A stretch of DNA of 64,000 bases from CAYRWR01 sp964537555 (GTDB lineage Bacteria; Spirochaetota; Brevinematia; Brevinematales; CAYRWR01). Positions 34,969 through 43,694 of the stretch are shown here, piece after piece (positions within the stretch are counted from its first letter, which is position 1; each line of letters opens with the position of its first letter). Where the stretch lies: assembly GCA_964537555.1 (NCBI GenBank), contig CAZIAD010000006.1, forward strand, positions 1 through 64,000. Reading direction: 5' to 3'. A program made the position numbers and the translations under genes. The notes under the pieces were generated by a model, which was not told the DNA's origin, ran no database searches, and worked only from the letters and a program-made list of their open reading frames with translations.

Positions 34969-35859
34969 CAGGCGTTTTTTTAAGAGGAGCTCGATCTTAC
35001 GGAAATAATCCACCTGGTCATCGATCTCCAGGTAGTCCAGGCCCAGACTACGGAACAGCTTTTCGTAATAGTCCCGGTAATAGCCCAGATTGCTCTGGCG
35101 GCGGTGATTGAGGTCGAGACTACGGCTCTGCCCGGTCTCGGCATCCTGCACTTCCATCAGGACGGGAAAGGAGTGAAATATATCCTGAGTCCATTGGGAT
35201 TCCAGATGGTCATTGACCACGATAGGGATGACATCGTGCTTACGGGCCAGGCTGCCCAGCCCTTTTTTATAACCCTCATCCAGAAAGTCAGACAGCAAAA
35301 ACACCACCGCCCGCTTTTTCAGGATATTATTGAGTTTATTGAGGGAGTGTTCGATATTAGTACCGGATGATTGGGCGGGCATATACCAGGTATCCCGGAT
35401 GATGCGGAACAGATGAGACTGATTCTTCTGGGGCGGGATCATCTTCTCTATATCGTCGCTAAACAGGATGAGCCCCGCCTTGTCATTATTAAAGAAGGAG
35501 GCGAATCCCAGCAGTGACACGATCTCGGCCATGATCTCCCGCTTGGAACGATCACTGCCAAAGTCGGTGGAGCCGGATATATCCACCGCGAATATCACGG
35601 TGAGCTGACGTTCCTCAATATAAGTCCGGGTAAAGGCCTCGTTCATGCGGGCCGTGACTTTCCAGTCTATATTACGGATATCATCCCCGGGCAGGTAGGG
35701 ACGCACATCATTGAATTCTATCCCCTGGCCCTTAAATACCGAATGGTAGTCGCTCTGCAGGCTGTCCTGCACCAGTTTCCGGGCCCGGATCACCAGGTGT
35801 TTTACTTTCCTGACGATATGGTTAATGGGGATGTCAGGGGTTTCTGCCGTTTTAGCCAT
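34960..35859 (-). CDS. DUF58 domain protein
   Basis: 299-residue cytoplasmic protein of the DUF58 family, which carries a von Willebrand A-like fold. Seen are the family signature KGQGIEFNDVRPYLPGDDIRNIDWKVTARM (residues about 43-72), the MIDAS-like DISGSTDFGS and LLSDFLDEGY. DUF58 proteins are usually encoded beside a MoxR AAA+ ATPase and vWA membrane proteins, and are thought to help assemble or regulate periplasmic or membrane complexes. Here no MoxR gene is nearby. It overlaps the upstream small membrane protein by 8 bases. Confidence 0.85.
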   Translation of the reverse strand: MAKTAETPDIPINHIVRKVKHLVIRARKLVQDSLQSDYHSVFKGQGIEFNDVRPYLPGDDIRNIDWKVTARMNEAFTRTYIEERQLTVIFAVDISGSTDFGSDRSKREIMAEIVSLLGFASFFNNDKAGLILFSDDIEKMIPPQKNQSHLFRIIRDTWYMPAQSSGTNIEHSLNKLNNILKKRAVVFLLSDFLDEGYKKGLGSLARKHDVIPIVVNDHLESQWTQDIFHSFPVLMEVQDAETGQSRSLDLNHRRQSNLGYYRDYYEKLFRSLGLDYLEIDDQVDYFRKIELLLKKRLKK

Positions 35860-36109
35860 TTTTTTCCTCAGAATCTTTCATCTCCAGTATGGTGGTCTTG
35901 GCGATACGCCGCCCTTTTTCATCATACTGGGATTCCTTGTGACGCTGCACTGCGGTCTGGTACATCGTGTATATGGCATAGGCCAGGAAAAACACTCCGC
36001 CCCCCAGTATCAGTATGCCCAGCAGGGCAAAGGAAAAACGGAACAGCACAAAAAAAACAAAGATACCGATGATGCCCAGCATAAGGTTCTGCAGACTGTT
36101 TCTATACAC
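35852..36109 (-). CDS. Small membrane protein upstream of DUF58
   Basis: 85-residue protein with two closely spaced hydrophobic segments (LMLGIIGIFVFFVLFRFSFALLGILILGG and VFFLAYAIYTMYQT) and a charged cytoplasmic tail with KGRRIAKTTILEMKDSEE. I do not recognise a family. It overlaps DUF58 by 8 bases and is the first gene of that operon, behind a consensus promoter and a CAGGAG site. It could anchor the DUF58 protein at the membrane. Confidence 0.65.
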   Translation of the reverse strand: MYRNSLQNLMLGIIGIFVFFVLFRFSFALLGILILGGGVFFLAYAIYTMYQTAVQRHKESQYDEKGRRIAKTTILEMKDSEEKNG

Positions 36110-36129
36110 ATCTCACTCCTGTTACTATA

Positions 36130-36158
36130 ATAATAGGGATTTTCCGGCTATTTGTCAA
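36130..36158 (-). promoter_or_regulatory. Sigma-70-like promoter of the DUF58 operon
   Basis: On the - strand a perfect TTGACA (36153-36158) and TATTAT (36130-36135) are 17 bases apart. Confidence 0.7.
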
Positions 36159-36976
36159 GTCCGGCCGGATTCAAAAAAAATGGATGCTAATATCAGGCTT
36201 TCACAAGAGGCTTACCTGATCCTTTTTCTCTTCCTTTCAGCTCAGGGTAGGGCCTGTCCTCTTTCCCTGTACCCTGCTGCTGATATGGATGCCCCTCCCA
36301 TCATAAATGGGGCGTTGCCTTCTGCCTTCCCCCAGGAGATAGGACTGCGGACCAGCTCTTTTGGTTTGCGTTGAGGGATATTATTCACCAGGCTGAACTG
36401 CCTGCCTGCTAATGCCTCCGGCATACTCCAGTCCATTAGCACCCCTCCCGATAAGTATGGCTAACACCAGCCATGCACTCATCATCATTTCACGCTGCCA
36501 ACGTGAGGGCCTCTTCATTTCTTGCAGGCCACAAGAAACGAAGCAAAGAAGTGGCTTTGGGAGAGAAAACGGAGTGGCATGCCCTCGGCAATTGAAGCCC
36601 TGGAGTATAGCATACAATGTGCCTGAGCCGGGTCGATGTCCTTCATCGGCTTCTGTGTCATATTTAGTTAATATATCATGATTACAAAGAATGAATGGAG
36701 GACAATTTTTTTTAACTCAGACCGGGCCGATTACGGATGAGTACATTATAGGGTAGCAACCCTTTTGGGGTGTATTGTGTGGCGCACATTGTGGAGCAAA
36801 TCAGGGCTTCAAGGCTCGGTACAAAAGACTTAACTAAAAGATATCTCAACTTATTATACATATTTACAAATCATTCTCTATCATCTGAATGTTTATTGTT
36901 TTTGGTGCTCTGCCTTGACCTAAATGCATCACCCTGGAGACGTAAATTTTTACATTGTACAGACCCGCCCATCATC
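36159..36976. other. Long intergenic stretch without a credible gene
   Basis: About 800 bases with only short, uncoupled frames lacking ribosome-binding sites. It holds the palindrome-rich repeat at 36516-36585 and the 13-base motif ATGCCTCCGGCAT near 36415, which recurs near 60425. The frames that exist are interrupted and of odd composition, so this could be the remnant of a decayed gene or a repeat landing site. Confidence 0.6.
36516..36585. repeat. Dispersed palindromic repeat, copy A
   Basis: This stretch (TTTCTTGCAGGCCACAAGAA, then GCAAAGAAGTGGC, ending TGCCCT) aligns with bases 63929-64000 over its whole length, sharing TTTCTTGC, GGCC, GCAAAGAAG and TGCCCT in the same order and spacing. 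TTCTTG/CAAGAA and GCCAC/GTGGC can form nested hairpins. Confidence 0.55.
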
Positions 36977-37005
36977 TTGACTTTGGTATTTCTTTCCCTT
37001 ATACT
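36977..37005 (+). promoter_or_regulatory. Sigma-70-like promoter
   Basis: TTGACT (36977-36982) and TATACT (37000-37005) are 17 bases apart, 43 bases before the ATG at 37048. It rules out a longer upstream start for that gene. Confidence 0.65.
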
Positions 37006-37047
37006 TATGCGATATTGCGATTGAGCGATATACCAAAGGAGGAAAAA

Positions 37048-37497
37048 ATGCTGGGAGTTATCCTGTTTGTCTTAGTCCTGTTAGTGTACGGCTTTATCCT
37101 GTCCCGTTCTATGATAGCCCGGATGTTTCCTGTGGCCAAGGACCAGGAAGCCAGCGGTATAGCCAAGTTTTTGTCTGAGCTGGACGTATTCTTTAAGAAC
37201 AAGGGAGCCAAGTTTATATTCTCCATTTCCGCTCTGGTCCTGGGACTCTGGAACCTTTTTGCCCCTGATTTTTCAGCGGCTATGAGCCCTTCTGTGATCG
37301 GGGCCCTCATTCCTTCATTGCTCCTCATGCTGTCCGGACTGATCATAGATGTAGAGATCATTGAGTTCCTGAACATCCCCCAGGAAGCCAAGGAAAAATA
37401 CTATGCCTTTATTGATAAGGTAAAAGATTATGTAGGTATAGTGCTGCTGGTAGTAGCTATCCTGCACCTGGCCTTCTTCAAAGCCTGGTTTATTTAG
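37048..37497 (+). CDS. Membrane protein of unknown function
   Basis: 149-residue protein with about four hydrophobic segments: VILFVLVLLVYGFIL, AKFIFSISALVLGLWNLF, SVIGALIPSLLLMLSGLII and YVGIVLLVVAILHLAFF. Between the first two is a charged region with MFPVAKDQEASGIAKFLSEL. I do not recognise a family. The ATG at 37048 follows a strong AAAGGAGG site and a consensus promoter. The tRNA-Gly gene comes next. Confidence 0.7.
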   Translation: MLGVILFVLVLLVYGFILSRSMIARMFPVAKDQEASGIAKFLSELDVFFKNKGAKFIFSISALVLGLWNLFAPDFSAAMSPSVIGALIPSLLLMLSGLIIDVEIIEFLNIPQEAKEKYYAFIDKVKDYVGIVLLVVAILHLAFFKAWFI

Positions 37498-37501
37498 TTT
37501 C

Positions 37502-37530
37502 TTGACAAAAAGTGCTGACTGCACTATAAT
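37502..37530 (+). promoter_or_regulatory. Perfect consensus sigma-70 promoter of tRNA-Gly
   Basis: TTGACA (37502-37507) and TATAAT (37525-37530) are separated by exactly 17 bases. The tRNA begins 13 bases after the -10 box, leaving a leader of only a few bases. Confidence 0.85.
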
Positions 37531-37543
37531 ATTTATCCTTAAT

Positions 37544-37614
37544 GCGGCCATCGTACAATGGTAGTACCTCAGCCTTCCAAGCTGATGGTGAGGGTTCGAT
37601 TCCCTCTGGCCGCT
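37544..37614 (+). tRNA. tRNA-Gly (anticodon TCC)
   Basis: A 71-base cloverleaf with acceptor stem GCGGCCA/TGGCCGC and discriminator T, an anticodon stem-loop CAGC-CTTCCAA-GCTG with anticodon TCC, and a T-arm GAGGGTTCGATTCCCTC. It reads GGA/GGG glycine codons. The 3' CCA is not encoded. The D-arm is short. It has its own perfect promoter and a terminator just downstream. Confidence 0.96.
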
Positions 37615-37626
37615 GGTAATAATTTA

Positions 37627-37665
37627 AAAAAAGACGGTAATTATAAGATTAACCGTCTTTTTTTT
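37627..37665 (+). terminator. Rho-independent terminator after tRNA-Gly
   Basis: A-tract plus GACGGT, a 13-base loop region, then ACCGTC and a run of eight T. The flanking A and T runs extend the stem. It separates the tRNA from pyk. Confidence 0.8.
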
Positions 37666-37681
37666 ATAAAAGGGGTCTAGA

Positions 37682-39127
37682 ATGCTAAGTAAATTTACCA
37701 AGATCGTTACCACCCTGGGGCCCAGTTCCCGCACCAAAGAAGTGATCAAGCAGATGCTGCAGGCCGGGGCCAATGTGATCCGTCTGAATTTTTCCCATGG
37801 AACTTTTGAAGATCATAAGATGTCAGTAGATCTGGTACGGGAAGCGGCCCGGGAGCTCAACCGCCATGTTGGTATTTTCCAGGACCTCCAGGGACCCAAG
37901 ATCCGCATCGGCCAGCTTAAAAAAGACAGCTACCTCCTTCATGAAGGGGATGAGCTTATTATTACTACGGAAGACATAGTGGGTGATTTTAAAAAGGTAT
38001 CTATAGATTATGTGCATCTCCACAAGGAGGCTGAACCGGGCCACCGCATCCTGATCGATGACGGCCTGGTGGAGCTGGAAGTCATCAAAGTAGAGGGTCG
38101 GGATATCTATACCCGGGTCATGAACCAGGGTATACTAAAACCCCGCAAGGGAGTCAACCTGCCTCATATCAAGCTCAAAGAGATCTCCTCAATTACTAAA
38201 AAAGACCGGGCAGACCTGGCATTTGCCTTTGAGCATGATCTGGATTTTGTAGCCCTCTCTTTTGTACGCAGTTCTGAGGATGTACGGGAGCTTAAGCTTC
38301 TCATGCTCCAGAAATATGGACGCACCATTCCCATCATTTCCAAGATCGAAAAGCCGGAAGCGGTAAAAGACATGGATGCCATCATAGAGATATCGGATGC
38401 CATCATGGTAGCCCGGGGAGACCTGGGAGTGGAGACCTCTGCTGAAGATGTCCCCATTATCCAGAAACAGATCATCCGGCGCTGTAATGTGAACGGCAAG
38501 CCCGTGATCACGGCTACCCAGATGCTGGACTCCATGATTGTGAATCCCCGTCCTACCCGGGCCGAGGCTGCCGATGTGGCCAATGCCATCCTGGATGGTA
38601 CCTCAGCCATCATGCTGTCCGGAGAGACAGCAGCCGGAAAATACCCCGTGGAAGCTGTAGAGATGATGGCCCGTATAGCCCGTAAGACTGAGTCCAGTGT
38701 GATCTATGAACGGGTAGTGTTTGAAAAGCGTCTGAACCGGGAAGAGTACCAGGTCTCTCTGAAGGATAAGCCGGAACAGGCCGTAGGCCTGGCCGCGGTA
38801 GAGCTGGCCAATACAGTCAGTGCCCGTTATATTGCCTGCTTCACCCAGTCCGGCAGTACCGCCCGCCTTATCTCCAAGATGCGGCCTAATATGCATGTGA
38901 TAGGATTTTCACCTTCGCTGGCTACCATCCGTCAGCTGACCCTGGCCTGGGGGGTATATCCTATGGAAATAGGGGATGTGGCTACTGTAGACCAGCTCCT
39001 GGAAGGCGCTCCCGAGGCTCTCAAGTTTTCGGGCCTGGTGGATGAAGGCGACAATATCGTCATCACAGCAGGGGTACCGGTAGGGACTCCCGGCAAGACT
39101 AACATGATCAAGATCGTGAAGATCTAG
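37682..39127 (+). CDS. pyk: Pyruvate kinase
   Basis: Transfers phosphate from phosphoenolpyruvate to ADP, the last step of glycolysis. The 481-residue protein has the expected length and shows KIVTTLGPSSRT, NVIRLNFSHGTFEDH, the ISKIEKPEAV active-site lysine segment, MVARGDLGVE, and TQMLDSMI, with a C-terminal regulatory domain (ACFTQSGSTARLISKMRPNMHVIGFSP). An AAAGGGG site precedes the ATG. Its last 20 bases overlap the convergent histidine kinase gene. Confidence 0.97.
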   Translation: MLSKFTKIVTTLGPSSRTKEVIKQMLQAGANVIRLNFSHGTFEDHKMSVDLVREAARELNRHVGIFQDLQGPKIRIGQLKKDSYLLHEGDELIITTEDIVGDFKKVSIDYVHLHKEAEPGHRILIDDGLVELEVIKVEGRDIYTRVMNQGILKPRKGVNLPHIKLKEISSITKKDRADLAFAFEHDLDFVALSFVRSSEDVRELKLLMLQKYGRTIPIISKIEKPEAVKDMDAIIEISDAIMVARGDLGVETSAEDVPIIQKQIIRRCNVNGKPVITATQMLDSMIVNPRPTRAEAADVANAILDGTSAIMLSGETAAGKYPVEAVEMMARIARKTESSVIYERVVFEKRLNREEYQVSLKDKPEQAVGLAAVELANTVSARYIACFTQSGSTARLISKMRPNMHVIGFSPSLATIRQLTLAWGVYPMEIGDVATVDQLLEGAPEALKFSGLVDEGDNIVITAGVPVGTPGKTNMIKIVKI

Positions 39128-41711
39128 TCTCAGGCTTATCTTTGATGACTTTCATGACTGCATGAGCCAGTTTGGCTACATCAAAGGGTTTAGTGATTAT
39201 ACTTTTAAAGCCCATTTTCATGTATTTATCGGCACTTTCGTTTTCCAGATAGCCGCAGGTCAGTATAGCCTTGAGATCCGGATTTATCTGGAGCAGATCC
39301 TGTATGATATCTACACCTCCCCTGGCACCGGGGACAGTGAGATCCAGTATAACCACATCGAATGCTTCTTTTTTCTCAAAAGCTTCCTGGTATTTTTCCA
39401 GGGCAGAGTCGCCATTGCTGCATAATATCACAGTATAACCCAGGTACTCCAGTATCTCCCGGGTGGTGTAGAGGACTACTTCTTCATCATCCATGACCAG
39501 TATCTTTCCCCTGGCCTGTATCTGCCAGTCTACTTCCTCTGTCAGCTCATGTGATTCTGCTTCACTTAAGGGGAGATAGATACTAAATGTGGTGCCTGAT
39601 CCCTGCACTGAATCTACATCGATCATACCCCCATGATTTTTGATGATGGAAAATGAAGTAGACAGGCCTAATCCGGTACCGCTGGTCTTAGTGCTAAAAA
39701 AGGGGTCAAATATTTTAGTCAGCATCTCTGTCTCTATTCCGGTTCCTTCATCCTGGATCTGTAGGACGACATAGCTACCCGGTTTGAGATTCATTTTTAA
39801 CTCGTGCTGTGAGACCGTTACATTGTGTGAACTCAGAGTAAGTACTCCCCCCTGGGGCATGGCATCCCTGGCATTGATGATGAGGTTATGGAACACCCTC
39901 TGCAGCTGTGATTCATCTATTTCCACCTTATCAGATTTGTGGTGAAAATCGGTCCGGATCTTGATATTGGATCCGCTCAGAATAAACCGCGCGGTCTCGG
40001 AGAGAAATTGAGTCAAAGAGGAAGTCTTTTTATTAAGACTGCCCCCGCTGGAAAAAGTAGTGAGATGGGCGGTCAGGTTCTTGGCACGGTAGCTGGCTTC
40101 TTCTGCTCTTTTCAGAATAGCTTTGACTTCGGGGTCACTGCTTTTGTAATGAGCAATGGATATGTTACCCATGATACCCGTCAGAATATTATTAAAGTCA
40201 TGAGTTATTCCACTGGCCAGGATAGCCAGAGATTCCATCTTTTCATTGCGCAGCTGAATCTCATCCGCTTTCATCTGTTTACGCAGGTTATGAAATATTG
40301 TGACTACATAATGAACTGCTCCCTGATCTTCAATGGGGATCCGCTGTACTTCGAATAATTGATCCGATCCTTTAATGACGTGATGCTCCTGACTGCCAGA
40401 TGGGATTCCGCTCTGAAATATTGTTTCGTAATCCGGAATAAGGTGCTTATCCAGTAGGGTAATGGCATCGAACAGGTTGCGGCCCAATAATTCTCCCTTA
40501 TGTTTCTCTCCATAGTAACGGCCCAGAGCCTGATTATATAAAACGATATTGTGATGACGGTCACTCACCACCAGATAATCGGATATTGCATCCAGGGTCG
40601 TCCGGTATTCTATCTCAGAGAGTTTCAGGGCCAGTGAATTGTCTTTTTGCATATCATAGGCCATTTGTTCCAGTTCCCGTTTGTCATGTATGATAGACAG
40701 GTAGAGGTCCTCGGTCCAGCCCTGAGAGGCAAAAGGGGTGCCCAGCCAGTATACCGGTATCATTTCGCTTGATCCCTGCAGGCTTGTATTGAGGTTAAAA
40801 GAATATTTTTCTTTTACCAGGTCCCGGATGTTTTTTATGGTGTCCTCATTTTCAGTCACAAAGGAGATCAGGGATGTGCCCGGAATAGTGGTTCCAGGTT
40901 TTTGCAGAAGATCCAGGCTTTTTTTATTGGCCATGATAATGTTGAATTGTGAGTCATGGATAAACATCAGCTCCCGGCTGTTCTGCATGAGCTCATTCAG
41001 AATGATATCGGGATGGTAGTTCATAAACTGATATTTTGACATCACGTACCATATTCCCGACAGCCAGAACAGACTGAAAATATGGATCATTTTAGGAAAA
41101 GAAAGGATCTGGTACATCTCAGTGATGAGCCAGACCACCAGCGCCGGGAGGAAAGACAGGCTTATAAAGATTAAAAAAATGAAAGCCAGTTTTTTTGTCT
41201 TCTCATTTTTAGGGCTTTTGATAAACCATCTCAGGACAATAATAAAACTGAGTACAGAAGTCCCTGCTACCAGAATACCAATAATTGGGCCGATTATTGA
41301 ACTATTGTCTGCCACTATTTCCCAACCCCATGCTCCCCATTTATACAGGATAAAATCATTATAATAGAGAACAAAAAGAATTATACTTATCATACCGGGT
41401 AAATAGACTAACAGGGTGCGTAGCAGGGTATTTTTTCTGGTAAACTGTCCGGATAATTCCAGTATAAAATGAAGCTGTACACTGCTGACCAGGATGGTAC
41501 AGATCTCAGAAATATAATGCAGACGTTTCATCCAGAGCAGATCGCTTACAGAAAAACGGTATATCATGGTAAATGACCATATCGCGATTAAGAGAGAAGT
41601 TATTCCGAAAAGCAGATTTATATTTTGGAGTTCTCTTTTTTTCAGTGCCTGAAAAGCCAGAAAAACACTAAAGCTACAGGCAAATGCAGAGAGCAGGGAA
41701 AAAATATTCAT
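39108..41711 (-). CDS. Hybrid sensor histidine kinase with N-terminal 7TM and PAS domains
   Basis: 867-residue sensor kinase. Residues 1-225 hold about seven membrane segments like the histidine-kinase N7TM region. Residues 235-350 and 370-480 look like two PAS domains (ELMFIHDSQFNIIMANKKSL; DYLVVSDRHHNIVLYNQAL). The H box is GITHDFNNIL with His504. The HATPase domain (about 600-715) has NLIINARDAM and DEGTGI. The C-terminus is a receiver with DDE at 741-743, Asp790 (VVILDLTVP) and Lys841 (ITKPF). No response regulator is adjacent. A TTGACA-N16-TATAAT promoter drives it. It is convergent with pyk and divergent from the EAL gene. Confidence 0.92.
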   Translation of the reverse strand: MNIFSLLSAFACSFSVFLAFQALKKRELQNINLLFGITSLLIAIWSFTMIYRFSVSDLLWMKRLHYISEICTILVSSVQLHFILELSGQFTRKNTLLRTLLVYLPGMISIILFVLYYNDFILYKWGAWGWEIVADNSSIIGPIIGILVAGTSVLSFIIVLRWFIKSPKNEKTKKLAFIFLIFISLSFLPALVVWLITEMYQILSFPKMIHIFSLFWLSGIWYVMSKYQFMNYHPDIILNELMQNSRELMFIHDSQFNIIMANKKSLDLLQKPGTTIPGTSLISFVTENEDTIKNIRDLVKEKYSFNLNTSLQGSSEMIPVYWLGTPFASQGWTEDLYLSIIHDKRELEQMAYDMQKDNSLALKLSEIEYRTTLDAISDYLVVSDRHHNIVLYNQALGRYYGEKHKGELLGRNLFDAITLLDKHLIPDYETIFQSGIPSGSQEHHVIKGSDQLFEVQRIPIEDQGAVHYVVTIFHNLRKQMKADEIQLRNEKMESLAILASGITHDFNNILTGIMGNISIAHYKSSDPEVKAILKRAEEASYRAKNLTAHLTTFSSGGSLNKKTSSLTQFLSETARFILSGSNIKIRTDFHHKSDKVEIDESQLQRVFHNLIINARDAMPQGGVLTLSSHNVTVSQHELKMNLKPGSYVVLQIQDEGTGIETEMLTKIFDPFFSTKTSGTGLGLSTSFSIIKNHGGMIDVDSVQGSGTTFSIYLPLSEAESHELTEEVDWQIQARGKILVMDDEEVVLYTTREILEYLGYTVILCSNGDSALEKYQEAFEKKEAFDVVILDLTVPGARGGVDIIQDLLQINPDLKAILTCGYLENESADKYMKMGFKSIITKPFDVAKLAHAVMKVIKDKPETRSSRS

Positions 41712-41728
41712 AAAACCTCACATTTAAT

Positions 41729-41756
41729 ATTATAATCCCAAAACCATTTCTGTCAA
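41729..41756 (-). promoter_or_regulatory. Sigma-70-like promoter of the hybrid kinase gene
   Basis: On the - strand TTGACA (41751-41756) and TATAAT (41729-41734) are 16 bases apart, leaving a leader of about 11 bases. Confidence 0.7.
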
Positions 41757-41841
41757 TCTATGGCTGGCTGATAACAGCTTTTTCTAATGGATTTAACCCC
41801 ATCATATATGGTGTACAGTATATGCATCATCAAAAAAGATA

Positions 41842-41870
41842 TTGCATTTATGCCGGTTTGGAATTATAAT
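41842..41870 (+). promoter_or_regulatory. Sigma-70-like promoter of the GGDEF/EAL gene
   Basis: TTGCAT (41842-41847) and TATAAT (41865-41870) are 17 bases apart, 20 bases before the ATG at 41891. Confidence 0.6.
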
Positions 41871-41890
41871 CTAAATACTGGGACGGGACT

Positions 41891-43690
41891 ATGCAGAAAA
41901 CTATAAAGACTCATATAAACAACTCAAATGTCAGGCATTTCATCATTGCAAATTACAGAATTATTCTTATCAATATTGTATATTTTCTGATGTCTGTTTA
42001 TTTTTTACTGTCAATATTTAATGCTGACACCGCCCTGGAAAAGCAGTTCTCTTTGTATATGTTGATTGCAGTCATTATTTTCATTATACAGTCTATAACC
42101 TTTAAAAACCGTAACATCAGCTACATTATACATGCCAGCCTCTATCCGGTATTGTTTCTGTCAATGATAGTATCAGGCTTATTTATTGAATGGACATTAT
42201 TGTTCAGCCTTATTTTTCCTATTGTAGTTTTTACCCTGTTTGACCGTAAGCTGGCCTGGCTTCCCCTGACTGTGATGACTGCGATCTGGTTGATGAGCGG
42301 CATCTTACTGACGTATGGAGTCATTCCCTATTCCGGCGAATTATCCGGTTTCAGGCTGCATTTCTTTATGTATTTAATAATCACGGTCTTCAGCAGTTTC
42401 CTGGCCTGGTTCTGGGATTATCAGATTCAGACCGCTTTGAAGAATCTGTATTTTGATAAACTGACAGAGCTGCCTAACCGCCATAAGTACATGGATGAGA
42501 TCAGCACCATTCCGGATCCCTTTGTGATGCTGGTAGATATAGACTCATTTGTAGAGATCAATGATGGATTTGGGGCCAGTGTGGCCAACCAGATTATCCA
42601 TGATGTAGTGAAAGAGTTCAGGGACGCCCTGTTTAACCTGGAATACCGTCTTTTTCGCCTTCAAAGTGATGATTTTCTGATCATCTTTCCGCATCAGGGT
42701 GCTAATAAAAATTTTGACTATGAACAGGTCGCCAGGATTATTATACAGACCATATCCGAGACCCGTTTTGAAGGGGTGATAGAGGGCCTGAAGTATGATG
42801 TACACATCACTATCAGTATAGGCATGGCCCGGGCACCTGAATATCCCCGGATCGAATTGCTGGGTAAGGCAGACACGGCCCTTAAGAACGCCCGCATGGA
42901 AATGAAGTCCTTCGAGATATTTTCCAGTGAGCAGGATATGGAGCATCACTTTAAGGATAATATGCGATGGCTTAATATTCTGACGGAAGCTTTGCAGGAC
43001 CGGAGGGTCATACCCTATTTTCAGCCCATTTTTGATAACATCAGTGGCAAGGTCTCTAAACATGAAGCCCTGGTCCGGCTCATCAGTCCTGAAGGTGAAG
43101 TCATTTCACCCTTTTACTTCCTGGGGATCGCCCAGAAGTCACGTCTCTATCCCCGCATTACCCAGACCATGTTTAACAGCGTGGTAAATATGATCACAAA
43201 CACCGGTACAGATATTTCTATTAATCTGTCCATCAGAGATATTTTTCATACTGAGACTGTTATGATCATAGAAAATACCTTAAACCGGCATCCCTTTGTG
43301 GCCCGGCATCTGATCTTTGAGCTTCTGGAGACCTATCAGCTGGAGCACTCCCCTCAGCTGGCTACTTTTATCTATAATATGAAAAGCAAAGGGGTACGCT
43401 TTGCTATAGATGATTTCGGCAGTGGTTATTCCAATTACGAATACATCCTGCGCCTCAATCTGGATTATCTTAAGATCGCCGGGGATCTGGTAAAGGACAT
43501 CCATCAGATCGCTGAGTCCAGGATTCTGGTGGAGAACATCTCCAGTTTTGCTCATAAATTAGGGATTAAGACGATAGCAGAGTTCGTTCACAATGAGGAA
43601 GTCTATAATATCATCAAAGATATTGGGGTGGATTTTTCTCAGGGATTTTTCCTGGGTAAACCCGAAGAAAAACTGGTCCTTACAGATTAA
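41891..43690 (+). CDS. Membrane EAL phosphodiesterase with degenerate GGDEF domain
   Basis: 599-residue c-di-GMP protein. Residues about 20-180 contain five to six membrane segments. A GGDEF-like domain follows (FDKLTELPNRHKYMDEI, FVMLVDIDSF), but the signature is replaced by SDDF (RLQSDDFLIIF), so it is unlikely to make c-di-GMP. The EAL domain (about 355-595) looks intact, with HEALVRL, INLSIRD, FELLET, IDDFGSGYSN, LDYLKIAG, AEFV and QGFFLGKP, covering the metal-binding and catalytic residues. It should hydrolyse c-di-GMP at the membrane. The divergent hybrid kinase and the pilB/pilC genes next to it suggest a motility or surface link. Confidence 0.9.
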   Translation: MQKTIKTHINNSNVRHFIIANYRIILINIVYFLMSVYFLLSIFNADTALEKQFSLYMLIAVIIFIIQSITFKNRNISYIIHASLYPVLFLSMIVSGLFIEWTLLFSLIFPIVVFTLFDRKLAWLPLTVMTAIWLMSGILLTYGVIPYSGELSGFRLHFFMYLIITVFSSFLAWFWDYQIQTALKNLYFDKLTELPNRHKYMDEISTIPDPFVMLVDIDSFVEINDGFGASVANQIIHDVVKEFRDALFNLEYRLFRLQSDDFLIIFPHQGANKNFDYEQVARIIIQTISETRFEGVIEGLKYDVHITISIGMARAPEYPRIELLGKADTALKNARMEMKSFEIFSSEQDMEHHFKDNMRWLNILTEALQDRRVIPYFQPIFDNISGKVSKHEALVRLISPEGEVISPFYFLGIAQKSRLYPRITQTMFNSVVNMITNTGTDISINLSIRDIFHTETVMIIENTLNRHPFVARHLIFELLETYQLEHSPQLATFIYNMKSKGVRFAIDDFGSGYSNYEYILRLNLDYLKIAGDLVKDIHQIAESRILVENISSFAHKLGIKTIAEFVHNEEVYNIIKDIGVDFSQGFFLGKPEEKLVLTD

Positions 43691-43694
43691 TATA

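Noticed and set aside
36182..36374. Small frame with a signal-peptide-like start (MDANIRLSQEAYLILFLF)
   Set aside because: No ribosome-binding site or promoter and no family match; it may be gene debris but cannot be supported.
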